From DATATJ01 sp963789075 (GTDB lineage: Bacteria; Acidobacteriota; Vicinamibacteria; Vicinamibacterales; CAVVIG01): a stretch of DNA of 64,000 bases. Positions 56,996 to 64,000 of this stretch are shown here, piece after piece; position 1 is the stretch's first letter, and each line of letters opens with the position of its first letter. A program made the translations under genes and the position numbers. The notes under the pieces were generated by a model. It ran no database searches. It saw only the letters and a list, made by a program, of their open reading frames with translations, and was not told the DNA's origin. Location of the stretch: the NCBI GenBank assembly GCA_963789075.1, contig CAWBJQ010000014.1:806001-870000 (forward strand), read 5' to 3'.

Positions 56996-57033
56996 GTCCG
57001 ATCTCCGAATCCCAATCCCGAATCCCAAATCCC
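56983..57033. repeat. GGGATTC-type repeat cluster (minus-strand reading)
   Basis: Several copies of GAATCCC / CCGAATCCC in tandem. The minus strand reads GGGATTCGG units. It separates OPT and Big_5 genes and overlaps the only possible start codons of the latter. Confidence 0.8.
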
Positions 57034-57037
57034 GCTT

Positions 57038-58966
57038 CTACATTATCTTCCTCTGCGCCGCTCGCGAGAGAACGACGGCGAGCGCCAGGAACAGCAGGCC
57101 GCCAGCGATCATCCCCACAGTCCCTTCGTGGATGAACGGCACGATGCCGGTGACAGCGTCGGCTTCGCGAATCAGATTCCGGCCGAAGAGGACGGCGTAG
57201 AGAATGCCGGCCAACGACCCGCCCGCAATCAGCCCGGAGCTGAACAGCGTTCCGGCACCGACCTCCGATTCTTCCGCCCTGCCGGTCCGCTTCTCGACGT
57301 ACGCGCGCACGAGTCCGCCGGCGAAAATCGGTGCGGTCGTCGCAATCGGGAGATAGGAGCCGACGGCGAACGAGAGCGAGTGGATGCCGCACAGTTCCAG
57401 CGTCACCGAAATGAACACGCCGACGAGGACCAGCCCCCACGGAAGATTCTGACTGAGCAGACCCTTGATGATCGTCGCCATGAGCGTCGCCTGCGGCGCG
57501 GGCAACGAGGCCGAGCCGATTCCCATCACCCGGTGCAGATACAGCGTCGTCATCCCGATGACCAGCGACGAAGTCAGAACGCCGATGATCAGGCCGATCT
57601 GCTGATACCGCGGCGTGGCGCCGACGATGTAGCCGGTCTTGAGGTCCTGCGACGTGCCGCCGGCGTTGGCCGACGCAATGCACACGATGGCGCCGACGCA
57701 GATGGCGATCGGCGAGTAGTAGTCGCCGGTCATGCCGAGGGCGACGAAGATGGAGCAGGTGAGGATCAGCGTGGCGATCGTCATGCCGGAAATCGGATTG
57801 GACGAGGAGCCGATCAGGCCGGTGATGCGCGACGACACCGTGACGAAAAAGAAGCCGAACACGATCACCAGCAGCGACACGAGGAAATTGCCCTGCGTCG
57901 GCATGCCCGGCATCACGGCCAGGAAGATCGCGAGCAGCACCGACCCGCCGACGACGATGGAGAGCGGCAGGTCGCGTTCCGTCCGCACGGTGGCGGCGTC
58001 GCGGCCGGTGCCGAAATCCTTCATGCTGTCGCGGAACGACGAGACGATCGTCGGGATCGTCCGCACCAGCGTGATGATGCCGGAGGCGAGCACCGCGCCG
58101 GCGCCGGTGTAACGGATGTAGGCGCTCCAAAGCTGCTGGGCCGTCATGTCCGCGATCCGCAGTCCGCTGGCGGGCACCGGCGGAAACGGACCGGGCATGT
58201 AGTTGCCGAGGATGGACAGCAGCGGCAGCAGGACCATCCAGCTCAGGACACCGCCCGCGAACATCACGCCGGCGATGCGCGGGCCGATCACGTAGCCGAC
58301 GCCCATGTATTCAGGCGAGATGTCGACGTTCAACGTCGCATTGGGGAAGAAGCTGGCGCGCGCCATGCTGTAGCCGATCGTCGTACGGAAGATCTGTACG
58401 ATCCACGACAGCGATTTCCAGAGCGCGCCGATGCCGAGGCCGCTGAACACGGTCGCCGCCAGCGCACCGCCGCGCTCGCCGGCGATCAGCACGTCCGCGC
58501 ACGCCGCGCCTTCCGGGTACGGCAGCACGCCGTGCTCCTTGACGATCAGGGCACGCCGCAGCGGCACCATCATCAGCACGCCGAGGAGGCCGCCGGCGAA
58601 GGCGAGCATCGTGATCTGAAAGTAGGTGAAGTAGGCCGGGCCGCGGGGCGTCAGAAAAATGAGAGCCGGGATCGTGAACACCACGCCGCCGGCCACCGAT
58701 TCACCGGCGGAGCCGATCGTCTGGACGATATTGTTCTCGAGGATCGTCGAGCCCCCGAGCTTCTTCAGCACGGAAATGGCCAGCACGGCGATCGGGATCG
58801 AGGCGCTCACGGTGAGGCCCGCGCGCAGCCCGAGGTAGACGGTGGAGGCGCCGAAGATCAGGCCGAAGAGCACGCCGATCACCACCGCCTTCAGCGTGAA
58901 TTCGGCGGGCGACTGTTCCGCAGGCACGTACGGCTGGAACCCCGGCGGCTGGACGGCAGTGGCCAT
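57038..58966 (-). CDS. OPT-family oligopeptide/metal-chelate transporter
   Basis: Intact, about 642 residues and 14-16 membrane spans. ATG 58966 (MATAVQPPGFQPYVPAEQ) is the best start. Typical pieces are FTLKAVVIGVLFGLIFGASTVYLG, IGSAGESVAGGVVFTIPAL and the family signature region SSNPISGMTIATLI with TGDYYSPIAI. OPT proteins import oligopeptides or chelated iron by proton symport. It is divergent from rex, sharing a short 46-base gap. Confidence 0.92.
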   Translation of the reverse strand: MATAVQPPGFQPYVPAEQSPAEFTLKAVVIGVLFGLIFGASTVYLGLRAGLTVSASIPIAVLAISVLKKLGGSTILENNIVQTIGSAGESVAGGVVFTIPALIFLTPRGPAYFTYFQITMLAFAGGLLGVLMMVPLRRALIVKEHGVLPYPEGAACADVLIAGERGGALAATVFSGLGIGALWKSLSWIVQIFRTTIGYSMARASFFPNATLNVDISPEYMGVGYVIGPRIAGVMFAGGVLSWMVLLPLLSILGNYMPGPFPPVPASGLRIADMTAQQLWSAYIRYTGAGAVLASGIITLVRTIPTIVSSFRDSMKDFGTGRDAATVRTERDLPLSIVVGGSVLLAIFLAVMPGMPTQGNFLVSLLVIVFGFFFVTVSSRITGLIGSSSNPISGMTIATLILTCSIFVALGMTGDYYSPIAICVGAIVCIASANAGGTSQDLKTGYIVGATPRYQQIGLIIGVLTSSLVIGMTTLYLHRVMGIGSASLPAPQATLMATIIKGLLSQNLPWGLVLVGVFISVTLELCGIHSLSFAVGSYLPIATTAPIFAGGLVRAYVEKRTGRAEESEVGAGTLFSSGLIAGGSLAGILYAVLFGRNLIREADAVTGIVPFIHEGTVGMIAGGLLFLALAVVLSRAAQRKIM

Positions 58967-59012
58967 GAACGCGGATATTAGCATGAGCTTTTTGCTACAA
59001 TCGCCGACGCTT

Positions 59013-59690
59013 GTGAAAACCTCGAACAAAGGCGCCAGGAGCAAGCACAGCCTCGATCAGGTCTCCGAGCTCACCACCAATCGCCTGTCGGTTTACCTGC
59101 GCTGCCTCAACGCGCTCGATGGTGCGGGAGTTCGGACCATCTCCTCCCAGGCGCTTGCCGAGCAGTTCCATCTCAACGCGGCGCAGATCCGCAAAGATCT
59201 GGCGTACTTCGGCGAGTTCGGCGTGCGCGGCGTCGGCTACTACGTTCGCGATCTGAAACGGCACCTGCGGCAGATCCTCGGCCTCGACCGTAAGCTGCGC
59301 GTCGCGATCATGGGCGCGGGCAATCTCGGGCTGGCGCTGGCGGATTACCCGGGCTTCCGGCTGGAGGGCTTCGAGATCGCCGCGCTGTTCGACAATCTGA
59401 GCGCCAAAGTCGGCCAGCAGTCGCGCAGCGGCGTGCCGATCCACGACATCCACGATCTGCGGAAGATCTCGCGCCGCGACAACATCCGCATCGCGGTCAT
59501 CGCGGTCCCGACCGAATCCGCCCAGCACGTGCTCAATCTCGTCGTCGCGTCCGGGATCAAAGCGATCCTGAACTTCTCGCCTGGCACGCTCGAGATCCCA
59601 GAGAATGTGAAGTTGAAGAGCGTCGATCTCACGGTGTCGCTCGAGAGCCTGTCCTTTTATCTGGCGCGGGGGGAGAGCGATGAGACATAG
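59013..59690 (+). CDS. rex: Redox-sensing transcriptional repressor Rex
   Basis: GTG at 59013; a weak TACAAT at 58996-59001 argues against the in-frame ATG at 58983. 225 residues. The winged-helix domain has NRLSVYLRCLNALDG and ISSQALAEQFHLNAAQIRKDLAYFGEFG. The Rossmann domain follows (RVAIMGAGNLGLALADY), with AVPTESAQHVLNLVV. Rex senses the NADH/NAD+ ratio and represses fermentation and respiration genes. The stop overlaps the MoaC start by 11 bases. Confidence 0.93.
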   Translation: MKTSNKGARSKHSLDQVSELTTNRLSVYLRCLNALDGAGVRTISSQALAEQFHLNAAQIRKDLAYFGEFGVRGVGYYVRDLKRHLRQILGLDRKLRVAIMGAGNLGLALADYPGFRLEGFEIAALFDNLSAKVGQQSRSGVPIHDIHDLRKISRRDNIRIAVIAVPTESAQHVLNLVVASGIKAILNFSPGTLEIPENVKLKSVDLTVSLESLSFYLARGESDET

Positions 59691-60222
59691 GGCAGGTGGG
59701 GCAGGTGGGGCAGGAGGCGGGGCAGGTAGGGCTGGTGGGGCCGGTCGGGCTGGACGGGCGCTGACGCACGTCGACCAGCGCGGGCAGATCACGATGGTGG
59801 ACGTCGGCGGCAAGCCGGTCACCGATCGCGAAGCCGTCGCTCGCGGCTCGATCGTGATGTCGCGTGCGGCGCTGCGGATCGTCCGCAGCGGCGCCGTGAA
59901 GAAAGGCGACCCGCTGCAGACCGCGCGGCTGGCGGGCATCATGGCGGCGAAACAGACCTCGGCGCTGATTCCGCTCTGTCATCCGCTCGCGCTCACCAGC
60001 GTCCAGGTGGACCTCACGCAGACGAAGCGTGGCTACACCATCGAGGCGCGCGTGCGCACCAGCGGCCAGACCGGTGTCGAGATGGAAGCGCTCACCGCGG
60101 TCGCCGTTGCCGCACTGACGATCTACGACATGGTCAAAGCGGTGGACAAGACCATGGTCATTGGCGACATCCGCCTGATGTCCAAGCGCGGCGGACGAAG
60201 CGGCGCGTACACGCGACCGTGA
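59680..60222 (+). CDS. moaC: Cyclic pyranopterin monophosphate synthase MoaC
   Basis: The core is complete: MVDVGGKPVTDREAVARG, PLCHPLALTSVQVDL with the active-site His region, VEMEALTAVAVAALTIYDMVK, and DKTMVIGDIRLMSKRGG. It makes cPMP in molybdenum-cofactor synthesis. The first 26 residues before ALTHVDQRG are Gly/Ala/Arg-only, read from GGGGCAGGT-type repeats (59688-59755), and are not normal for the family. The true start may lie nearer 59755. The end overlaps the next gene's GTG. Confidence 0.93.
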   Translation: MRHRAGGAGGAGGGAGRAGGAGRAGRALTHVDQRGQITMVDVGGKPVTDREAVARGSIVMSRAALRIVRSGAVKKGDPLQTARLAGIMAAKQTSALIPLCHPLALTSVQVDLTQTKRGYTIEARVRTSGQTGVEMEALTAVAVAALTIYDMVKAVDKTMVIGDIRLMSKRGGRSGAYTRP

Positions 60223-61208
60223 ATATCCTCGTCGGCGTGATCAGTCCGTCTCCCGCGTGGATCATGCCGCGGGCCTTTGTCGAACAGATTCGCCGCCAGT
60301 TTCCGCAGCACACGGTCCTCGAGGCGTGGGATCAGGAGACGATCCGCCGCCTGCTCCCTGAGGCCGACATCGCGTTCACGCCCTACGTCGATCGAGACAT
60401 CTTTGCGGGGCTCACGCGGCTCCGATGGATCCAGGCGCCCGCGGCAGGCGTCGGTCATCTGCTGTATCCGGAGATGCTCGTGAGCGGCGTGTTGCTGACG
60501 CACGCGGGCGGCATTCGCGCGCGCTCGATCGCCGAGCACGTGCTCGGGGCGACCATCGCCCTGGCGCGGCAGTTTCCATTGACCCTGCGCCATCAGGCCA
60601 AGCACGAGTGGATTCAGCATCAGCTCGAAGGCGGCGGGATGAGCACGGTCCGAACGCTTCAGGGCGCCCGCATGGGCATCGTCGGGCTCGGCGCAATCGG
60701 CGTCGAGGTGGCGCGCGTGGCGGCGCCGTTTGGACTTCACGTGTCGGCGATTCGACGCCGGACCACCGGTCCGCGGCCAGAGGGCGTCGAAGAGCTGCTT
60801 ACGCCGGACGCGCTTTCAGCGCTGCTGGCCAAGAGCGACGTGCTCGTGCTTTGCGCGCCGCTGACACCGGAGACGCGCGCGCTCATCGGGCGGCGGGAAG
60901 TCGCGCAGATGAAACGCGGCGCGTTGCTCATCAATGTCGGCCGCGGGAAGCTCATCGTCGACGAGGCCGTCGTTGAGGGACTGGAGTCGGGACAACTCGG
61001 CGGCGCCGCGCTCGACGTGTTCACGCGCGAGCCGCTCGATCCAGCCAGTCCATACTGGGATTTGCCCAACGTGATCATCACCCCACATACGTCGGGCGCG
61101 ATGGAAGACTATTACACGCCGCTCGTCGCGCTCTTCTCCGAAAACCTGCGCCGTTTCGAGCAGGGCCAACCGTTGTTGAACATCGTCGACAAGGCGGCCG
61201 GTTATTGA
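60219..61208 (+). CDS. D-isomer-specific 2-hydroxyacid dehydrogenase
   Basis: GTG at 60219 overlaps the MoaC stop; 329 residues, intact. NAD-binding motif GIVGLGAIGVEVARV, then INVGRGKLIVDEAVV with the catalytic Arg region, GAALDVFTREPLDP with the Glu, and ITPHTSGAMEDYY with the active-site His. It interconverts a 2-oxo acid and a D-2-hydroxy acid with NAD(P)H. Co-transcription with rex suggests a link to NADH balance, an inference. Confidence 0.9.
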   Translation: MNILVGVISPSPAWIMPRAFVEQIRRQFPQHTVLEAWDQETIRRLLPEADIAFTPYVDRDIFAGLTRLRWIQAPAAGVGHLLYPEMLVSGVLLTHAGGIRARSIAEHVLGATIALARQFPLTLRHQAKHEWIQHQLEGGGMSTVRTLQGARMGIVGLGAIGVEVARVAAPFGLHVSAIRRRTTGPRPEGVEELLTPDALSALLAKSDVLVLCAPLTPETRALIGRREVAQMKRGALLINVGRGKLIVDEAVVEGLESGQLGGAALDVFTREPLDPASPYWDLPNVIITPHTSGAMEDYYTPLVALFSENLRRFEQGQPLLNIVDKAAGY

Positions 61209-61373
61209 GAGACGATCAACGCGGTGCCGGCAGGGCCCGCGGAGACAAACCGATCAACGCAGGACGCGGTCAACGCAGCGTAGAGTTCGTGCACCGCGTG
61301 GCCGCAAGCGCGAAAGTCACCGCCGTCGGGTCCAGTGCGCGAACCGCGAAGTCTTGATGCATAATCGGGCGGC

Positions 61374-62156
61374 GTGAGGGCTCTTGCTGTGCTCGCTGCA
61401 ACGCTGATGACGATTGGACCGGCGCGTGTCCCCGGATTCGCCGCACGGCAGGCGCCGGTTGCGGCCAATCTGCCGATCGCCGGCTACACGATTCAGCACG
61501 TCTATCCGCACGATCCGGGCGCCTTCACCCAAGGACTGCAATATCTTGACGGCGTGCTGTACGAAGGCACCGGGCTCAACGGCCGGTCGTCGATTCGCAA
61601 GGTGAAGCTGGAAACGGGTGAGGTCCTGCAGAAGCGCGACGTCCCCGCCGCCTACTTCGGCGAAGGCATCGTCGTCTGGCACAAGAAGCTGATTGAGCTG
61701 ACGTGGCAGTCGCAAATCGCATTCGTTTACGATCGCGACACGTTCAGTCCAACGGGCACCTTCCGCTATGCGGGCGAAGGCTGGGGGCTGACGCATGATG
61801 ACGCGAACCTGATCATGAGCGATGGCAGTGCGTCGTTGCGTGTGCTCGACCCCGCGACGTTTGCCGAACATCGGCGCATCAACGTCACGGCGGGCGGCGC
61901 GCCAGTCAGGAACCTCAACGAGCTGGAATTCGTGAAGGGCGAGATCTTCGCGAACGTCTGGCAGACGAACTACATCGCGCGCGTGTCGCCGGCGAGCGGG
62001 GCGGTGACCGGCTGGATCGACTTGCGCGGTTTGCTCTCCGCCGACGAAGCGCGCCAGGCCGACGTTCTCAACGGCATCGCTTACGATGCGGAGCACGATC
62101 GTCTGTTCGTCACAGGGAAGCTGTGGCCGAAGCTGTTCGAGATACGGCTTCGATAA
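61374..62156 (+). CDS. Secreted glutaminyl-peptide cyclotransferase
   Basis: GTG at 61374, 260 residues, intact. A signal peptide precedes a five-bladed propeller with the family motifs PHDPGAFTQGLQYLDGVLYEGTG, FGEGIVVWHKKLIELTWQ, YAGEGWGLTHDD and LNELEFVKGEIFANVWQTN. The bacterial/plant-type enzyme converts N-terminal Gln to pyroglutamate on exported peptides. C-terminal GKLWPKLFEIRLR closes the fold. Confidence 0.92.
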   Translation: MRALAVLAATLMTIGPARVPGFAARQAPVAANLPIAGYTIQHVYPHDPGAFTQGLQYLDGVLYEGTGLNGRSSIRKVKLETGEVLQKRDVPAAYFGEGIVVWHKKLIELTWQSQIAFVYDRDTFSPTGTFRYAGEGWGLTHDDANLIMSDGSASLRVLDPATFAEHRRINVTAGGAPVRNLNELEFVKGEIFANVWQTNYIARVSPASGAVTGWIDLRGLLSADEARQADVLNGIAYDAEHDRLFVTGKLWPKLFEIRLR

Positions 62157-62194
62157 GATTTCCGATTTCGAATTGAATATCAGCGTTGCCGATC

Positions 62195-63115
62195 TCAGGA
62201 AGGGAGAGGCGGCGGCTCGATGTGAATCACCGCATCTGCGATCTGCGGATACCGGCTCATCAGACGGTCCTTCACGACGTGCGAGATGGCGTGCGCCTCG
62301 GTCAGCCGCATATCCGCCGGGAGCCACACGTGGAGGTCCAGAAACACGTGATCGGCCGACCCGCGGGTGCGGATGTGATGACACCCCAGCACGCCCGGCA
62401 CAGCCATCACCACGCGCTCCAGGTCGGCATCGGCGATGACGATGCGATCGCTGAGAATGGCGGTGGCGGCGCGTGCGATCTGGAACCCGGCGTACCCGAT
62501 GAAGACCGCGACGACGAGCGCCGCGAGCGGGTCGAGAATCGGGAAGCCGAGCCGTGCACCGGCGAGCGCGGCGAGAACGGTGAGCGACGACCAGACGTCG
62601 CTGCGCGTCTGCATGGCATCCGCCAGCAGCACTTCGCTCGCCAGCCGCTCGGATTCCCGTGACTCGTACGCGATCACGAAAAGATTGACGCCGACTGTGA
62701 CCAGCATCACCACGAAACTGGCGACCGTGATCTCGTGCGGCCCGGCCCGGCCGGTCAGGTGATTGAAGGCGTTCCGGAGCACTTCGACCATCACCAGCAG
62801 CAGGAACACCGCCACGGCTGCCGCCGCGACTGTCTCGTACTTCCGGTGGCCGTATGGATGATCCTCGTCCGGCGGTCGACCGGCTGCCCGGATGCCGACG
62901 AGGCCCACGACGTTGGAGGCCGCGTCGGTGAGCGAATGGAAGCCGTCAGACAGGATGCTGATGGCGCCGGTGGAATAGCCGAGCGCGATCTTGGCGACCG
63001 CCACGGCGAGGTTCAACAGCAGTACGCGGACCAGGACGCGCGCGACGTCGGTGTAGCGGGAAACCCAGGGATTTGGGATTGGGGATTGGGGCTTCGCCGC
63101 GAACTGATCCGTCAC
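62195..63115 (-). CDS. Cation diffusion facilitator (CDF) transporter
   Basis: About 305 residues, six spans. Metal motifs: SDGFHSLTDAASN in the second span, DEDHPYGHRKYE loop, and ADAMQTRSDVWSS in the fifth span, where the usual His of HxxxD is Gln. The C-terminal cytoplasmic domain (VPGVLGCHHIRTRG, LDLHVWLPADM) completes it. The first 15 or so residues (AKPQSPIPNP) come from the GGGATT repeat. Start: GTG 63115 rather than the TTG at 63130. It exports divalent metals by proton exchange. Confidence 0.9.
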   Translation of the reverse strand: MTDQFAAKPQSPIPNPWVSRYTDVARVLVRVLLLNLAVAVAKIALGYSTGAISILSDGFHSLTDAASNVVGLVGIRAAGRPPDEDHPYGHRKYETVAAAAVAVFLLLVMVEVLRNAFNHLTGRAGPHEITVASFVVMLVTVGVNLFVIAYESRESERLASEVLLADAMQTRSDVWSSLTVLAALAGARLGFPILDPLAALVVAVFIGYAGFQIARAATAILSDRIVIADADLERVVMAVPGVLGCHHIRTRGSADHVFLDLHVWLPADMRLTEAHAISHVVKDRLMSRYPQIADAVIHIEPPPLPS

Positions 63116-63155
63116 GATTTCTCTGAACAAATCACAAATCCCGAATCCCTAATCC
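63067..63155. repeat. Inverted pair of GGGATT-type repeats at the start of the CDF gene
   Basis: GGGATTTGGGATTGGGGATTGGGG at 63069-63092 (20+ bases, summarised) and AAATCCCGAATCCCTAATCC at about 63136-63155 can pair across a 45-base loop. The loop includes the candidate starts of the CDF gene. Confidence 0.75.
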
Positions 63156-63163
63156 GAGTCTGC

Positions 63164-63729
63164 TCAGAAGACCCGAGCTGTCGGAACGGGCCACCAGCGG
63201 ATCTGGATCTTGCCGATGATGTACTTCTTCGGCACCATGCCCCAGGTGCGGCTGTCGGAGCTGTTGATCCGGTTGTCGCCCATCACGAAGTAGTAGCCCT
63301 CCGGAATCACCTGCGGGCCCCAGTCGTCGTGGCTGCGGAACTCAGGGGCGATGTAATCGTCGTTGAGCGGCACGTCGTTCACAAACACGCGGCCGTCCAC
63401 AATCCGGACGGTGTCGCCCTCTTCCGCGATGACGCGTTTGACGAACGACTTGTCCGGATCGAGCGGGTAATAGAGCATCACGATGTCGCCGCGCCGCGGC
63501 TCGCTGATGCGGTACACGAGCTTGTTGACGATCAAGCGATCCTGATCCTCGAGCGTGGGCGCCATGCTCTGGCCTTCGACCCGCGCGACCTGAAAGCCGA
63601 AGGTCACGATCAGGATCGCGTACACGGCGGCCGACACGAGCGTCCTGATCCACGCGATCAGCTCGTCTTTGATCTGGGCGAAGCGGATTCCCGGACTGGT
63701 CAGACGCAGGTCGAGGGTCTGCCCCTCAT
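63164..63729 (-). CDS. lepB: Signal peptidase I
   Basis: The nucleophile is in VEGQSMAPTL, the general base Lys in KSFVKRVIAEEGDTV, then the box DGRVFVNDVPL and GYYFVMGDNRINSSDSR. One N-terminal anchor (LVSAAVYAILIVTFGF). About 185 residues. No clean start codon is visible: the coding frame opens just after the dispersed repeat at 63731; 63729 is approximate. It cleaves Sec/Tat signal peptides at the periplasmic side of the membrane. Confidence 0.9.
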
Positions 63730-63730
63730 G

Positions 63731-63755
63731 TAGCGCGACGGCTTCAGCCGAGCGT
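63731..63755. repeat. Dispersed TAGCGCGACGGCTTCAG-CCGAGCG repeat
   Basis: TAGCGCGACGGCTTCAGCCG then AGCGT, the inverse of the 15465 and 28319 copies, placed between the LytTR and signal peptidase genes and just at the latter's 5' end. Confidence 0.75.
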
Positions 63756-63759
63756 TCCC

Positions 63760-64000
63760 CTATAACTTCAGATACTCCCGCAGCCGGCGCGTCTGTGTCC
63801 GGCTCACCGGGATTTCCGTCGCCTTCTCGTCCTTCATCCGCAGAATGTAGTTCCGACTGAACCAAGGGACGATCTCCTTGATCTTGTTGATATTCACCAG
63901 ATGCGAGCGATGCACGCGCCAGAACACACTGGGATCCAACCGTGCGTGCAGCTCATCGAGCGTCCGATAGTTCGAGGTCCCGGCGTGCTGGCCGGTGACG
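63760..64000 (-). CDS. LytTR-type response regulator, C-terminal part
   Basis: The visible 79 residues form a LytTR DNA-binding domain: YRTLDELHARLDPSVFWRVHRSHLVNINKI, then PWFSRNYILRMKDEKATEIPVSRTQTRRLREYLKL, ending at TAG 63760-63762. The motifs VHRSHLVN and PVSRTQTRRLRE are diagnostic. The N-terminal (probably receiver) part is beyond the right edge. Confidence 0.88.
   Translation of the reverse strand, partial: VTGQHAGTSNYRTLDELHARLDPSVFWRVHRSHLVNINKIKEIVPWFSRNYILRMKDEKATEIPVSRTQTRRLREYLKL

Noticed and set aside
57128..58981. 617-residue frame opposite the OPT transporter
   Set aside because: Arg/Asp/His-rich composition and full overlap with an intact, recognisable transporter show it is a high-GC shadow frame.
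59688..59755. Possible CRISPR-like or satellite array in GGGGCAGGT repeats
   Set aside because: Units are about 9-10 bases without spacers; it is a simple G-rich tract inside the MoaC frame.

Overview
The window is GC-rich DNA that most resembles Acidobacteriota, probably Vicinamibacteria or a relative. The taxonomic clues are a VWFA-type acidobacterial secreted protein, an Oar-like TonB-dependent outer-membrane protein with an N-terminal carboxypeptidase-regulatory domain, a CarD regulator, a DUF5777 barrel, and dense intergenic hairpin repeats. This is inferred from gene families, with no marker-gene search. Many conserved genes are broken by single-base shifts, mostly in short G/C runs, sometimes several per gene. 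I read these as consensus errors of an assembly rather than pseudogenes, and each gene is annotated as one locus spanning its frames.

Layout. 1-5.4 kb (minus): a surface-glycan cluster with an epimerase, a SIS-domain phosphosugar isomerase, a nucleotidyltransferase-kinase fusion, a family 2 glycosyltransferase and a multi-membrane glycosyltransferase. 5.5-9.4 kb (plus): an efflux operon (HlyD adaptor, ABC ATPase, ABC-2 permease, TetR repressor) behind a promoter that overlaps a 31-bp near-perfect palindrome. 9.4-13 kb: a TVP38-like membrane protein, a TPR protein and a CLC chloride channel. 13-21.6 kb: a catabolic island with a split TPP decarboxylase, MmgE/PrpD, MaoC hydratase, family III CoA-transferase, acyl-CoA dehydrogenase, a full-length TPP enzyme and an aldehyde dehydrogenase. 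Its substrate is unknown.

21.7-30.6 kb: a YncE-like propeller, a coupled pair made of a catalytically dead HtrA-like PDZ protein and a short LuxR regulator, a run of exported proteins (DUF5777, CHRD, lipoprotein, His-rich outer-membrane protein), a thioredoxin-like protein, a PEGA protein and a parvulin isomerase. 30.7-43 kb: S9 and M16 peptidases, AraC regulator, APC transporter, a 48-residue zinc-ribbon protein, a lone receiver domain, and a coupled amidohydrolase / M24 peptidase / methyltransferase operon. 43-55.7 kb: Tex, alcohol dehydrogenase, Oar-like protein, TPR protein, tRNA-Leu(CAA), CarD, PlsC-type acyltransferase and the VWFA protein. 55.8-64 kb: a Big_5 protein and an OPT transporter facing a Rex-MoaC-hydroxyacid dehydrogenase run, then glutaminyl cyclotransferase, a CDF transporter, signal peptidase I and the C-terminus of a LytTR regulator.

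At least four families of short dispersed repeats lie between genes and in places reach into them, supplying stop codons, N-termini or, in one case, an in-frame interdomain linker. No phage, IS transposase, CRISPR array or origin was recognised.
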